Origin: Blumeriella jaapii
Lineage: Eukaryota > Ascomycota > Leotiomycetes > Helotiales > Drepanopezizaceae
NCBI GenBank assembly: GCA_009599575.1
Contig: VWND01000009.1
Location: 744,001-808,000 of the forward strand
DNA length: 64,000 nucleotides
Direction: 5' to 3'
This document shows, piece by piece, positions 42,958 through 54,163 of this stretch (positions within the stretch are counted from its first letter, which is position 1; each line of letters opens with the position of its first letter). A model generated the notes under the pieces. That model ran no database searches, was not told the DNA's origin, and was given only the letters and a program-made list of their open reading frames with translations. Both the position numbers and the translations under genes were made by a program.

Positions 42958-45792
42958 CTAGATATCCTCGTCCTCGTCGTCCTCTTCAGCGGGCTTCCTC
43001 TTGCCCCTGCTGTCCAAGGTATTCAGACTAATGGCGTCATCGTCTCTACCCTTCATAGCGAGCGCTTGACGGCCCGCGTCGGAGCTTTCCAGGAACTCTC
43101 GCAGCTTCTCCTTGCCGATCTCGACGGCTTGCGAGGACGCGGCGTTGGTCATGCGGAGCATGGGGCCCCAGAGATTCAGGGTATATGTTACGTAGGCGGC
43201 GACGCCGAGGAGTATCAGGAAGATGAAGTAGACAGGATTCCGGAGAACTTGGTAGGGTGGGTTAGTTCGGAGTTGACTGGGTTGGGGGGCAGGTTCAGCT
43301 CACCAGCGACGATCTCGTTCCACCCAAGCGCCAAGAGCAGGCCATAGAAGTAGAGTGGAACTTGGGCCACTCCGCCAATGGCACTACGCTTCGCTTCCAC
43401 GTAAACACCATCGGCAGTCTTTTTGAATCTCACGACAAGATCTTGACGTTTGGCCTCGCTCAAAATCGTCATTTCTTCCTCCAGACTCTTGCCTTCCTCC
43501 TCGTCTACTCCACCAATGGGTGTGAGATCTTCCTCGTCCTTTGGATCGACGCTTGCTGGCACGTTGCCAATCCATTCTGGGAGTTCGGGGGGTCCGTAGG
43601 TCTCAGCAAGTCTGAAACGGGACAGCAGAGGTATGAGGGTGAGAGTAGACTCTTTCGCTTTCGTATACACTCCCTCGATATCATCAGTCGGCCTCCAGAT
43701 TCTTGGCACGCCATCTTCATCGTATCGAAATTTGTCTTCAAAATTCTCGCGTAGCTTGAGGAGGATGTTGCCTTCCATGACCTCCTCGTCAATTCTGGCT
43801 CGCAAGACCCCCCAACTCTTACGTCTCAGTCGCCACAAGCCGACTTCGATCTCGTCTTGGTCGGCATCAAAGCTTTTGGCTCTCTCTATGAAGCGGGTTT
43901 CGGCCTCCTTGACGGTTGCCGTGAAGAGATTCCAAATCCTGTCCCAGAGGTCTTTCTCGGTTACGGGCTTCTCCCCTAATTCAGGGGCTCCGCTTCCACT
44001 ACGACCTGAACCCAACTTGTTGAACTCGAGTCCCACCGAATCGCCCAGTCGTGAGCGAACCCACCTCTCTACCCGGGTGGCAAGACGGCGCATTTCCTCC
44101 TTGCGTAAGCGTGAGCTGACCTCGTTCAAATCCTTCTCGTACAGGCCATATTGGTGCTTGAAATTGGTCCAGGAAACACCCTCTATGGCAAGACTTCGAG
44201 CTTCGGTCTCAAATTGCGCAAGGGCAATCGCCTTCTCGCGCTCGACAATCTCGGCAAATTCATAGGAAGCCCCCTTCTTCTGACCAGCCTTGACCGCGGA
44301 TGACACGGCATCGCTAAAAGAATCAACGCCTTCTTTGTGTGCGGCAGTGAGTTGTCCGAGATACAATGCCTTGAGCCGAATGTCGATTTTACCTTCAAGT
44401 TCAACCCGTTTTCTGGCGTACACGCCTTTGTGATACCTGCTGGCTTCGACCTCGAAATCCTTGATACTCCTGCGACGAGCTTCCGATCCGGATGCACCTA
44501 ACGCTTTCAGAACCGCAGGCTTGCCCACCCTGACTCCATCGGCTTGCTTCTCCTCGAGTGGCTGTATGGCTACATCGAAAGCTTCCAGGACCTCTCGGGA
44601 GATCTCGTCGCATCGAAATTGTGCTAGGAGCTCCTGCTGTGTGGGCAAATCCAGATCCTTGTTGCTGACAATTTGGTCCCACACTCCCTGCGCATAGACG
44701 GAATATCCATCGGCAGGGATTCTGCGGTGGTATTCGGGGAGAAAGATACCACCCTCGAGCTCGTGTGCTACATCGAAACCGTGTTCCTTCGTCGTGCGGT
44801 GACCGGCTCTGAACCTCGATCCTAGCTTGTCCACTTCTATCAAGAACTTATCGGGTTGTAGAATCTTGTGCGGCAACGCAGCAAAGCCAAAATCGAAATA
44901 GTCTTCTATGCGGGAGTTTTCGAGGCCCTTTGGTTTGGAAAGCGAGGTCCAAATGTTCGTTAAATCTGCGATGAGTGTATTTCGTAAGTTGGCAAGAGGG
45001 GTAGTTCCCAGATGATCGCGGATGACGAAGAAGAGGAGAGACCGCGGGTTGGACCTGGGGCATGTCAGTGGCATCTCGCCAGGTAGCGGATCAGACGCAT
45101 ACTGCTTGTCCTTCAAAAATAACTGGAGGTTGACCTCGAAAACCGTCTTTAACAATCCCATGTTGGCACCCTGGTAAAGTCCAACCTGATGCTCCCAAAT
45201 ATTGACAATGAGAACCTCGCTGGTGGCCAGGGCGAACAGGGCGCTCTTTCTCTCGAAATCCTGATCCTCGCCTCTCTCCCGACCATCGGTACCCTCGACG
45301 TCCATGACCAAGATGTTGTCCGCCATCTTCTCCGAACCTGGCAGCGGCGCCTCCTCTCGTTTGTTGTTCGACATCCATATGCCTTTGGTAGTCTGCCGTC
45401 GCTCCGTCTCCGACATGACCCCAAAGGCAGTCCCGAACAGATGGTTCAGCAAGGTCGATTTCCCCGTCGACTGCGACCCAAAGACGGAGATGAGGTGGTA
45501 GTTGAAGCCAGACTGCGCGATCTTGGTGAGCTGGAGGTAGTGATTGAGACTCGGGCTGCGGCGACGTTAGCTGTGACTGACGGCAGGGCTGACATGGGGC
45601 CAGAACAGACTTGAACTCTTTCTCGTCGTCGATGACCTGGATGCCATGGTCGTACTGCTCCTTGGTCGGCTCGTCGCCGACGCCCGCGAAATGTCCGTTC
45701 ACGGTCATGACAGCAGGGGCGGTGGGGAATCTGGAGACAGCGGATGGTCTTGCTGCATCGTCTCCGTTGGGTTGGGAGGAGGCCATCGCCAT
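42958..45792 (-). CDS. sey1: ER membrane-fusion GTPase Sey1
   Basis: The atlastin/RHD3-type dynamin-like GTPase that fuses ER tubules. Exons (minus): 45611-45792, 43304-45555, 42958-43247; 907 residues with [13 protein letters not shown] at 45792 (the Met two codons on is an alternative start). P-loop [19 protein letters not shown]; switch [22 protein letters not shown] motif [14 protein letters not shown] long helical bundle follows. The C-terminus has the paired membrane hairpin [19 protein letters not shown] and, across an intron, [20 protein letters not shown], then an amphipathic tail and an acidic end EEDDEDEDI. All phases agree and no frame break is seen over 2.7 kb of coding sequence. 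It is divergent from the APC permease. Confidence 0.95.
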
Positions 45793-46712
45793 GGTGGTGC
45801 TCGGTGGCTGACTCCTAGCGGCGAGCAGGTGGTCCAGTACCGTCCCGTCCAGTACCGTTGGTTGATGCTCGTGATGGTGCTTGTCCACGCGTGTCTGGGC
45901 CGGCCTCGAACGGAACATGCGATTGGCCGGCGCCGTCGGAGCGGATCGATAGCACGTGACCGCTGTAGGATCGGGCGTCGACCACGACCCCCTTTTTTTA
46001 TCTCGAGCATCACCTCGCTTGCTCGCTTGCTCGCTAAACAGGCACGGAAATACATAGAGCCGGCGAGGTTCGCGTGTGCACTGTTGACATTGCACGCTGT
46101 GCCTTCCCCACAGGACCCAATTATGTATCCAGATCTTTATTTACTCAGGGTCTCTCTTCTCTCTAAGCGATCTTGTGCGTGCCGGACTCGGCCACTCACC
46201 GCGCCTGCTTCCCGCCCCCACCCCGCTGGAATGTCGACTCGACAATTATTTACGGTTGGCTGGGCGCATCCTTCATCCTTCCGCCTTTGCGGTCATCCAA
46301 TTCTGGGGAACCGTGGGCTTTATCGCATCCTACACAATGCACATTTCGTTCTGCAGGCCCTTTCGTTCTCGATTCGGCCCTTTCGGTCAGGCCGCAGGCA
46401 GATGTACCACCCAGCCCGGACAAGCATAACATCGGTCGTGGCTAGCTTCGTCGCCGGGATGGGTGGGCTGGGCTGACACTCACATGATGGTGACAGCGGC
46501 TATTCCTTGCCCTCGATCTTTATCGAGGTGCTTCACTTATCTATCTTGCCGGCCTCACCCACCCTGGTATTGTGTCCAGGTGCGACTGGCACTTGTGTAT
46601 ATATGTGCCCGTCGATCCCCAGCTTCCTCGCTCCCCTCCGCGGCCTTTTCTTTTGCTTATGATTTGATTGTGTGATACCTCGGACCTCCGCAGAATACTC
46701 GACGACAGCTGT
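45793..46712. other. Divergent promoter region sey1 / permease
   Basis: 920 bases without a supported gene; several frames on both strands are spurious. Confidence 0.55.
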
Positions 46713-48901
46713 ATGGCCGGTTCAATTGCGACCGGCGATGGCCCGGTGGCCCATGCCGATACGGCGTTGGAGAACATGGGCTACAAGTCTGAGCTTCCGA
46801 GATCATTGTCGATGATGTCCATTCTCGGCCTGTAAGTCCACCGTCAGAGCTCGGGTGCCTCACTTCGCTGACCAGACTCAGTTCTTTCGCCATCATGGCG
46901 GTTCCGTTCGTAAGTCCCGAAGCCCTTGGTCTTGCGCTCCTGGTGTTCCGGTGTTCGAGCTGCAAGTCGGGATGCTGGGATGCTAGATGTATTGGCATCT
47001 CAGACTAATCTGACATAGGGCTTGTCCACGACAATGGCCATTTCACTCACCGATGGCGAAAGTGTCACTGTATTATACGGCTGGATTTTTGTCTCCATTG
47101 TATCGCTCGGAATTGCGGCCTCTCTAGCCGAGATCTGTGCCGTCTATCCAACATCTGGTGGGGTGTACTATTGGTCGGCGATGCTGTCGACCAAAGAATG
47201 GGCTCCTATCGTCTCCTGGACCACTGGATGGTAAGCGAAAACCCGTCCGGTCTCGAAATCCGAGTTTGTACAGGACGGTTCACATGTTGACATCCATCTC
47301 TCAAGGTTCACCTTGGTAGGCAACTGGACGGTTACGCTGAGTATCAACTTCTCCGGAGCTCAACTGATCCTATCAGCCATCACGATCTTCAACCCAGACT
47401 TTGCCGCCAGCGCATGGCAGACCGTCCTCACCTTCTGGGCTGTCATGCTGGTCGTCTTCCTCGCCAACGTCTTCTTGGCCAAGTACCTAGACTTGGTCAA
47501 CAAGATCTGCATTTACTGGACTGCCGCCTCGGTCGTCATCATCGTTATCACGATCCTGGTCATGGCGGATGAGCGGAGAAGCGCCGAGTTCGTCTTTACG
47601 CATTTTGATGCTTCCGCTTCGGGCTGGCCCTCGGGCTGGGCCTGGTTCGTTGGTCTGCTTCAAGCTGCTTGTAAGTCGTCTCGTCTGAAGGCTGGTTTCG
47701 ATGGGTCTCTGCTAATCGTTTGTGTTCTAGATACTCTGACGGGTTGGTTCACCACACACGGTTTCTTAGGTTACATGTTGACTTCGAGTAGGTTACGGGA
47801 TGGTGGCATCTATGTGCGAAGAAGTCCAGAACCCAGGACGAGAGGTTCCCAAAGCAATGGGTAAGCTCTGTCCGGCCACGAGGAGGCTGCTCCGTGAGGT
47901 GATCATGCTAATCTAAGTGTGGACCTGTCTAGTCCTGTCCGTCGCCGCAGCCGGTATCACGGGTATCATCTACCTCATCCCCATCCTCTTCGTTCTGCCC
48001 GATGTCAAATTGCTTCTCGGCGTTGCTAACGGCCAGCCCATCGGCCTCATCTTCAAGATCGCTACTGGCTCTGCCGGCGGGGGTTTCGCGCGTACGTACC
48101 GCACCACACCACGTCCAGCCCTCCACATCCCAAACTCCAGCTCGCGCGAGACGGTCTCTCGAACCCTCCCTCTCCAGACCAGCCTCAAATCCCAAGCTCC
48201 CCTCCCCCTCCCCCAGTCAAGCCAGCGCTGATCCCCTCCCAGTCCTCTTCCTGATCCTCGGCATCCTCTTCTTCGCCGGCGTCGGCTCCCTCACGGCCGC
48301 CAGCCGCTGCACGTATGCCTTCGCCCGCGACGGCGCCATCCCCCTCTCCCACGTCTGGAAGCGCGTCTCGCCCCGCTTCGGCATCCCGCTCTGCGGGCTC
48401 GCGCTCTCCGCCGGCGTCGACTGCGTGCTGGGCTGCATCTACTTCGGCTCGACGTCGGCCTTCAACGCCTTCACGGGCGTGGCGACGATCTGCCTGTCGG
48501 TCTCGTACGGCATCCCGATCCTGGTGTCGCTGCTGCGCGGGCGCCGCGCCGTGCGCGCCTCGCCCTTCTCCCTCGGCCGCCGGCTCGGCGCCGTCGTCAA
48601 CGCCGCCAGCCTCGTGTGGATCGCGCTGGCCGTCGTCCTCTTCTGCATGCCGACCGCCGTCCCCGTGACGCCGGCGAGCATGAACTACGCGAGCGTGGTG
48701 TTCGCCGGCTTCGCCCTCGTCAGCGTCGTGTGGTATGTGGTGAGCGGGCGGCGGGACTTCAAGGGCCCGCTGGTGCTGCTGGATGCGGACACGCCGTGGC
48801 CGTCGGCCGAGGGGCCGGCCTGGCTGCAGACCACTATCGGGCAACGGCTGCAGTCGCACACGTCGTTGCCGAAAGACAAAGATCTGGAGGCCGTTGCGTG
48901 A
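46713..48901 (+). CDS. APC-superfamily permease (GABA/choline/amino-acid type)
   Basis: A 12-helix plasma-membrane permease of the yeast-type amino acid/choline family (Uga4/Hnm1-like). Exons: 46713-46831, 46882-46909, 47019-47230, 47306-47670, 47731-47742, 47792-47860, 47933-48091, 48243-48901; 540 residues, all eight in phase. Hallmarks: MGYKSELPRSLSMMSILGL, then SFAIMAVPFGLSTTM, VSLGIAASLAEICAVYPTSG, GVYYWSAMLSTKEWAPIVSW, YGMVASMCEEVQNPGREVPK (family signature after TM6), FFAGVGSLTAASRCTYAFAR and DGAIPLSHVWKRVSPRFGIP. Exon 5 is a 12-base microexon and exon 2 only 28 bases, so automatic models will often be wrong here. The last exon is markedly GC-richer than the earlier ones. Substrate: GABA, choline or another small amine. 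Confidence 0.9.
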
Positions 48902-49777
48902 CCGGGCAGGCTCCTTAAGGTACCCAGACGAGGTATCTGTGAGTAGGTACCTAAGGTAAGGTACGAGAAGCGCGCCATCACAAGGAGTACGAACGTGTAT
49001 GTATGTCGCCGTGTCGCCACGCCGCCATGGTACTGTATAATCTAGAGCCTGCCTGCTCATGTGGTAGTAGCAAAAGAGCCGAATGTAGATATTATAAGAC
49101 ATGCACATATAGATGTACACAGTATGTATGTACTGTACAGTAGGTAGATACCCTATTCACCGGTACTGTCACGTCACGTGTCTAACCAATTCTCGCACCG
49201 GTGAGAATAGAGAGTCCCTCTCTTCCCTTCCTCCATTGATTGCATGCACATGTAGATAGATGAATGTACAGTACGGTACAGTACAGTAACCTCGACCCAA
49301 GATTGGTATGTGACTAGCTACCTACTTACAGCACCAAACAAGCTACCCACCTACCTACGACAGCTTTTGAGCCTGCAGACTAAGGGAATACCATCTTGAT
49401 CATGATTCAGCCATCCATCCATCCATCTTTCAGGGCAAGAAAGAGAAAGAAGAAGAAAAGATGGCATAGTCCCGGAGCGGTAAGGTGCATAAGGTAAGGT
49501 AGGTAGGTACGTACATACAGTAGATATGTTCGGCAAGCATCCCACGATCGACTACCATTAACTCTCTACTAGGTACCTACCTACCTAACCTGCCTGGAAA
49601 ACATAGCTATGCTCCCAAATAAGCGCGCGCTTGAAATTCCATTGCTTCTAAGTGAACCGAGAAAGCAGACCTACTTAGTCGTCTCAAATCCGTCCCAGTG
49701 AGCCAATCCAACCACCCATTTTCAGGTGCATCCATCCATCCATTCCAGCCTCTCTGCAAGTGAACCCCCCAACTCCG
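48902..49777. other. Intergenic tract dense in TACC/GGTA and ACTGT/ACAGT repeats
   Basis: Downstream of the permease and downstream of the WW gene (convergent). TACC/GGTA elements at about 48919-48962, 49318-49360, 49484-49515 and 49569-49590; ACTGT/ACAGT tracts at about 49124-49143 and 49263-49288; CCAT repeats near 49408-49425 and 49728-49743. No gene. Confidence 0.75.
48919..49590. repeat. Cluster of TACCTAGGTA-like palindromic elements
   Basis: Repeated short elements made of TACC and GGTA, many self-complementary (for example GTAGGTACCTAAGG, CTAGGTACCTACCTACC). This is the densest such cluster in the window. Confidence 0.75.
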
Positions 49778-51226
49778 CTAGTAGTGTGGATTCTGGTGCT
49801 GGCCTTGGAACTCACCACCTCCGTAGCCACCCTGCGACTGATTCGGATGCGTGCCCATAGGTGGCGGAGGATGTTGCGAGTTCCCATACAGACCACCAGA
49901 GTGCGACCCCCCAAAGTGGTGTCCCCCGTCCGGCTGCGGGAGGTTGCCGCTGTGTTGCGGGGGACCGCCGTACTGCGGCGTGCCTGGGTACGCTCCTGGG
50001 GGCGGGGGTGGGTACTGCTGGTTCTGGGGGGGTGGGTGACCTTGCCCGTAGGAGTTTTGGTGCTGGAGACCGCCGTACGGCGGCTGCTGGTGCTGTGGCG
50101 GAGGGGCGTGACTCCCACCGTAGGCAGGTGGGGGGGAAGTGTAGGAGGAGTGCGGAGGCTGACTTTGGTGATGCTGAGGTTGGCCGTAGCTGGGGTTGGA
50201 CGAGGCGCCACCGGGCTGGTAAGATGTTGGGGGCGCTTGGCCGCTGTATCCGCCTTGGGAGGAGCTGTTGGAGCTGTAGCCGTAGCTGTTGCCCTGCTGC
50301 TTCGAACAGTCAGTACCTGATACCCTTGACATGACATGGGCGACAAACCGAAGACTGGTGCCCACCGCCACCGAGCATGCCACCCAGCTGGCCCATCAAG
50401 CCACCACCCGAAGAGTGTGCTTGAGGAGTGGAGCCCGCGTAGGTTGCGTTCTGGTTGTGGTCTTGCTTCTTTTTTCCTCCTCCCAGAAACTGTCCCGCAA
50501 GAGCGCCAACGATGGCTCCGGCACCTCCCCCGCCAGAGCTGCTCTGTCCCCCATGCCCACCACCGTGACTCGAGCCTCCTCCCAAGAACGAGCTCGCCAT
50601 TCCAGCTAGGCCAGCACCGCCGCCACCACCACTCTGCTTCTTCTTGCCACCTAGCAGTTGGTTCATGGCGAAGTTGCCGATGTTCCCCGAAAGGCTCCGG
50701 TCCCCAGAGTATGGCTCGGTCGTTCCATCACGATGTCGGATAGACTGGCTGCCGTCAGGGTTCGTGATGACTTCCGGATCATGCTGTGCTCCTGGCTGGC
50801 CGTATGGGTGCTCTGAGCCAGCCTGGGGAGTGTGCTGCGGTTGGGCCGGTGGGGGCAGCATGAGTAGGCGTGTCCCATCTGCGCAACCATTAGCACGAGA
50901 TCTCTGCAGTTTTCACAGCTTTCGCCATCATGATTCGCGATCCAAAGAGTCTCTCTGCGCAGAGCACATGGATCCTGATCAGAGCAGATAGCTCTCCGGA
51001 CGTCGCATCACCCCGCCAGGCTGTGACTTACTGTGATACACCGGTTGAGATCTGCACGAAATAGTACTTCTTGGAGTTCGCATCCCACTGCGCGATCCAG
51101 CCCTCTGGTAGGGGAGGCGGAGCGAACGAAGGACCTTCCTGGCCAGGGCTTCAATCTGTCAGCTTCGAGGTCCAAAGAGCACAGGCAAGGGTTGTGGAGG
51201 GGCACATACGATGCTGGGCCGGTCAT
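49778..51226 (-). CDS. WW-domain, glycine/proline-rich protein
   Basis: I know no specific function. Exons (minus): 51210-51226, 51032-51138, 50349-50878, 49778-50296; about 390 residues. After MTGPAS comes EGPSFAPPPLPEGWIAQWDA, then NSKKYYFVQISTGVSQWDTP: a WW fold (two Trp, YYF, final Pro) that would bind Pro-rich ligands. Next is a segment with SIRHRDGTTEPYSGDRSL, two glycine-zipper-like stretches (GLAGMASSFLGGG and AGAIVGALAGQFLGGGKKKQ), then a low-complexity Gln/Pro/Tyr/Gly tail. Such proteins are common in filamentous fungi. Two small defects: exon 1 (17 nt) does not phase with exon 2 unless one base is missing at the donor, and a C5 run at about 50854-50858 has one base too many (THAA to PPAQPQHTP). 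Confidence 0.8.
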
Positions 51227-52062
51227 GTTCGCGGTTTGGAGATGTAGAATATCCGGCGTATCTGTGAGAGGGAGAGGGAGGAGAGGGAGGAGGTGAAGAA
51301 GAGGTCGACGTGCGGACAAGTGAGTTTCGGGGGTTTGTTGGTTGCACCTATAAAAAGGCCAGTGAAGCAAGAAGTGGTTTGGTGTGTTTGTGCTGTAGAG
51401 GGCGGGCTGTGCTTTTTACAGAACAGTACTGTGTGTACTGCGCGCTACTCGCTTTGAATTGTCTCTTGAGCCACCCTGCGCCTCTGGTTCCCAGCTGAAA
51501 TCAGCGGCATTCGGGGAAAGATTCGGGATGAAAGCTGCAGATGTAAGAATGATAGCTTGTTATTGCCATGTCGGATCCTGTGTTACACGACTGGCTGGCT
51601 GTGGGAGCTTGATAGACTGGGTACTGTGCTGTACAGCACTGTACATCTACACACGTCTACATCGTGCGGAATGCAGCTGATCGATAGATCACGCAGAAAG
51701 TAAACATGCTCAGTATGAGAAACCCAGGCAGTCATTCAGTTCGGTAGAAACGGTGGGATTTTTGTTATTTATCATCTGGAGCTACACAGTATACCGATAT
51801 CACCCACCTACCGTGCTTACCTACAGGACAGTACTACTGTACTGTACTATAGATACTGTAGCTACCCCGCAGAGCTCATGTTACAGCTACTGTACTGTAC
51901 AGTACCGGCACGGCTGGCGTCATGCTAATAGTCGATCTCAAATCCTGTTCATCACTGTCCGGATCGTTGGCGAGTAAGTCAGGTCCTTTACAAGCTTGCA
52001 ATCTCTGTATTCTTCTCGTCTTTGACAAGCAAACAATAGCTGCGGCACATCGACACAGCAAC
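51227..52062. other. Divergent promoter region with ACTGT/ACAGT tracts
   Basis: Upstream of the WW gene and of the GST gene. ACTGT/ACAGT tracts at about 51421-51440, 51622-51645 and 51826-51906. No gene supported. Confidence 0.65.
51826..51906 (+). repeat. ACTGT/ACAGT repeat tract
   Basis: Contains GGACAGTACTACTGTACTGT and, 45 bases on, TACTGTACTGTACAGTACC; each is self-complementary. It lies about 160 bases before the GST start. Confidence 0.75.
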
Positions 52063-52975
52063 ATGGGCCAAGATCATCCAGACTCGAACCTCTTCCCACG
52101 TGCAACAGGAGCTGCTGCACAGATGGTGAAGGAACACGAGAAAGAGGAGCCTCTGAAACTGTACTCGGGGTGGGTATGTGAAATCGATCCCCAGCTACGA
52201 TCCATACACGTCGGGGATCCGGGACTGACGACTTTAGTTCTGCCCTTTCGTGCAAAGAGTGCTTGTTGTGCTGCTGGAGAAGAACATCCCTTTCCAATAT
52301 GTCGAAGTTCGTGACCCTCTCCTTCGTCCCGGCAACCACAGACTAAGCGTGACCAAGGTCAACCCATACCACAAGCCAGAGTCTCTCCTCAAACTCAACC
52401 CCCGCGGCCTTGTACCAACTCTCCAATATGATAACAAGCCTCTCTACGAAAGTACAGTCATCTGTAAATTCTTGGAAGAGGCATACCCGTCCGCCAAGCC
52501 ACAGCTCCTACCCTCGGATCCTTACACCAGAGCGCAAACTAGAATCTGGATGGACTTTGTGACTTCACGAATCATCCCGGCCTTCCATCGCTTCTTGCAG
52601 CATCAGCCTACGTCAAGCACTAGCATCGATACCGCGCGTGATGAATTTCTGGAGAAGCTGAAGCAATTCACTGAAGCGATGGACCCAGCTGGGCCGTACT
52701 TCCTGGGCGAGGAAGTGAGCTTGATTGATCTCGTCTTGGCACCATGGGCTGTGAGGCTCTGGGTATTTGACCACTTCAAGGGAGGACTAGATGTGCCCCA
52801 GGGGGCGACATGGGAAAGATGGCGCAAGTGGCTGAGTGCCGTGGAGCAGAGAGAGAGTATTATCAAGACGACGAGTGAGCGAGAGCATTACCTGCCGATT
52901 TATCAGAGGTATGCAGATGATACTGCACAGAGTGAGTTGGCTAAGGCAACGAGAGAAGGAAAGGGTGTGCCTTGA
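52063..52975 (+). CDS. Omega-like glutathione S-transferase
   Basis: A cytosolic thiol transferase/dehydroascorbate-reductase-type GST. Exons: 52063-52173, 52238-52306, 52358-52975; 265 residues. The active-site motif is LYSGWFCPFVQRVLVVLLEK, with the omega-type Cys-Pro-Phe split from its Trp by intron 1. GSH-site residues follow: VNPYHKPESLLKLNPRGLVP and LYESTVICKFLEEAYP. The C-terminal domain has DFVTSRIIPAFHRFLQHQ, GPYFLGEEVSLIDLVLAPWA and WLSAVEQRESIIKTTS. The second intron (52307-52357, 51 bases) is in frame without a stop, so a model without it would wrongly include 17 residues. It ends 59 bases from the stop of the convergent membrane-protein gene. Confidence 0.9.
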
Positions 52976-53034
52976 AATGGTTGAACATTACGCAGGTTTC
53001 GTAGCCAGTACTCGCTTCAAACCTGTCGTCGGGA

Positions 53035-53775
53035 TCATGACTCCTTCTTCTTCTCTGGTGTGGCCTCTGACAGGTTGTTCATCCATTCACTGATGTAGTT
53101 CGCCAAGTACCAGCTCGCAATCGCAACAAGTGTGATATATGCTGCCGTCGGAAGCAACGACCGGGGGAAGACATTATACACGAAGGGATCGAGAAGGATG
53201 TCCACATACACAGGCGGCACGTTCTCCATCAATGTCTTGTTCATGGTATAGTAGTCAGCGGCGGCGAGGACTCGTAGAAACAGGGTCGAAGAGGCCTCTT
53301 CCGTCCGCGAAGGCGTCTGCTGCTTTTCAGGCAAGGCCTGTCGCCGCGTCTCGGAGTATTCTGCAAGCGAAGTGATCAGCTCGGGCGTCTCCAGGACCGT
53401 AGGTACTTCGAAGGTGTCGAGTCGGAATGATGTCGGTTGCTAGGCAGGTAAGTCCTGAGCCGGGAGGGAGAGAGACACCAGCGGGCGTACTATTGCAGCC
53501 CAGCAGATCCTGACCTCGTATCGCTGGCCTTCGTGCAGATCTTGCAGCAGGTACCAAGATGCCGGGCCATGCTTCGAGGCATTGCTTGGGAACTCCGCTC
53601 TGACGTGCGTTCTCACGGACCAGTGCTGTGGCGTGAGCGACTGGAGTTGCAGCTCTTCCAGCGTCGGATGCTCGACAGGGACAAGCAGGCTGGGAGGGGC
53701 GAGGAAGATGGCCTTTTCGGTGTTGGCATGAAGCACGCCCGCGTGGACGAGCATCGACAAGAGAAAGAGGAGCAT
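53035..53775 (-). CDS. ER-type single-pass membrane protein, unnamed
   Basis: I do not recognise a named family. Exons (minus): 53491-53775 and 53035-53439; 229 residues. The N-terminus MLLFLLSMLVHAGVLHANTE is a signal peptide. A luminal domain follows with LAPPSLLVPVEHPTLEELQL, KHGPASWYLLQDLHEGQRYE and VRICWAAIQPTSFRLDTFEV (beta-sandwich-like), then ETPELITSLAEYSETRRQ, ADYYTMNKTLMENVPPVYVD and ILLDPFVYNVFPRSLLPTAA. One membrane helix (YITLVAIASWYLANYI) and a Lys-rich end EKKKES, which resembles a KKxx-type ER-retrieval tail, suggest an ER resident. An accessory subunit of a GPI or dolichol pathway enzyme is one possibility, but this is inference. It shares a 390-base promoter with alpha-tubulin. 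Confidence 0.8.
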
Positions 53776-54163
53776 TGGGTGTGCTGGTGCGCCGCGACAG
53801 TTCCGATTGATAAGAGATCAGGTATGTACCGTACGTTACAGTCCTGTACTGGAATACTGGCAGAGAGTCGTGAGAGTGAGAGTGGCAGTGGGAGTGAGAA
53901 GCAGCAAGGGAACGCAGACCGGAGCTCGGACCGCCGTGAGGCTCAACGCGTTTTTGTTGATCCGAGTCGCGGCGGTTAGCGACTTCTATCCACTTGGCGC
54001 GCCCCTGGAGCTCAGAGCACAACTCTTCTTCGTAACTTCCCCACCATCGCCATCGCCATCGCCATACATCAAGCTCAACCCTCCTCTCCTCACAGCACCT
54101 TTGCTGCCATCTTCTCGACGCCATACGCTACACCCCCCATTCAACCCCATCCAATCCGCCAAC
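53776..54163. promoter_or_regulatory. Divergent promoter, ER protein / alpha-tubulin
   Basis: 388 bases between two start codons. It contains a CCATCG repeat at about 54043-54065 in the tubulin leader. No other gene. Confidence 0.6.

Noticed and set aside
48185..49120. 311-codon minus-strand frame over the permease
   Set aside because: Antisense shadow of the GC-rich last exon; the permease frame explains the region.
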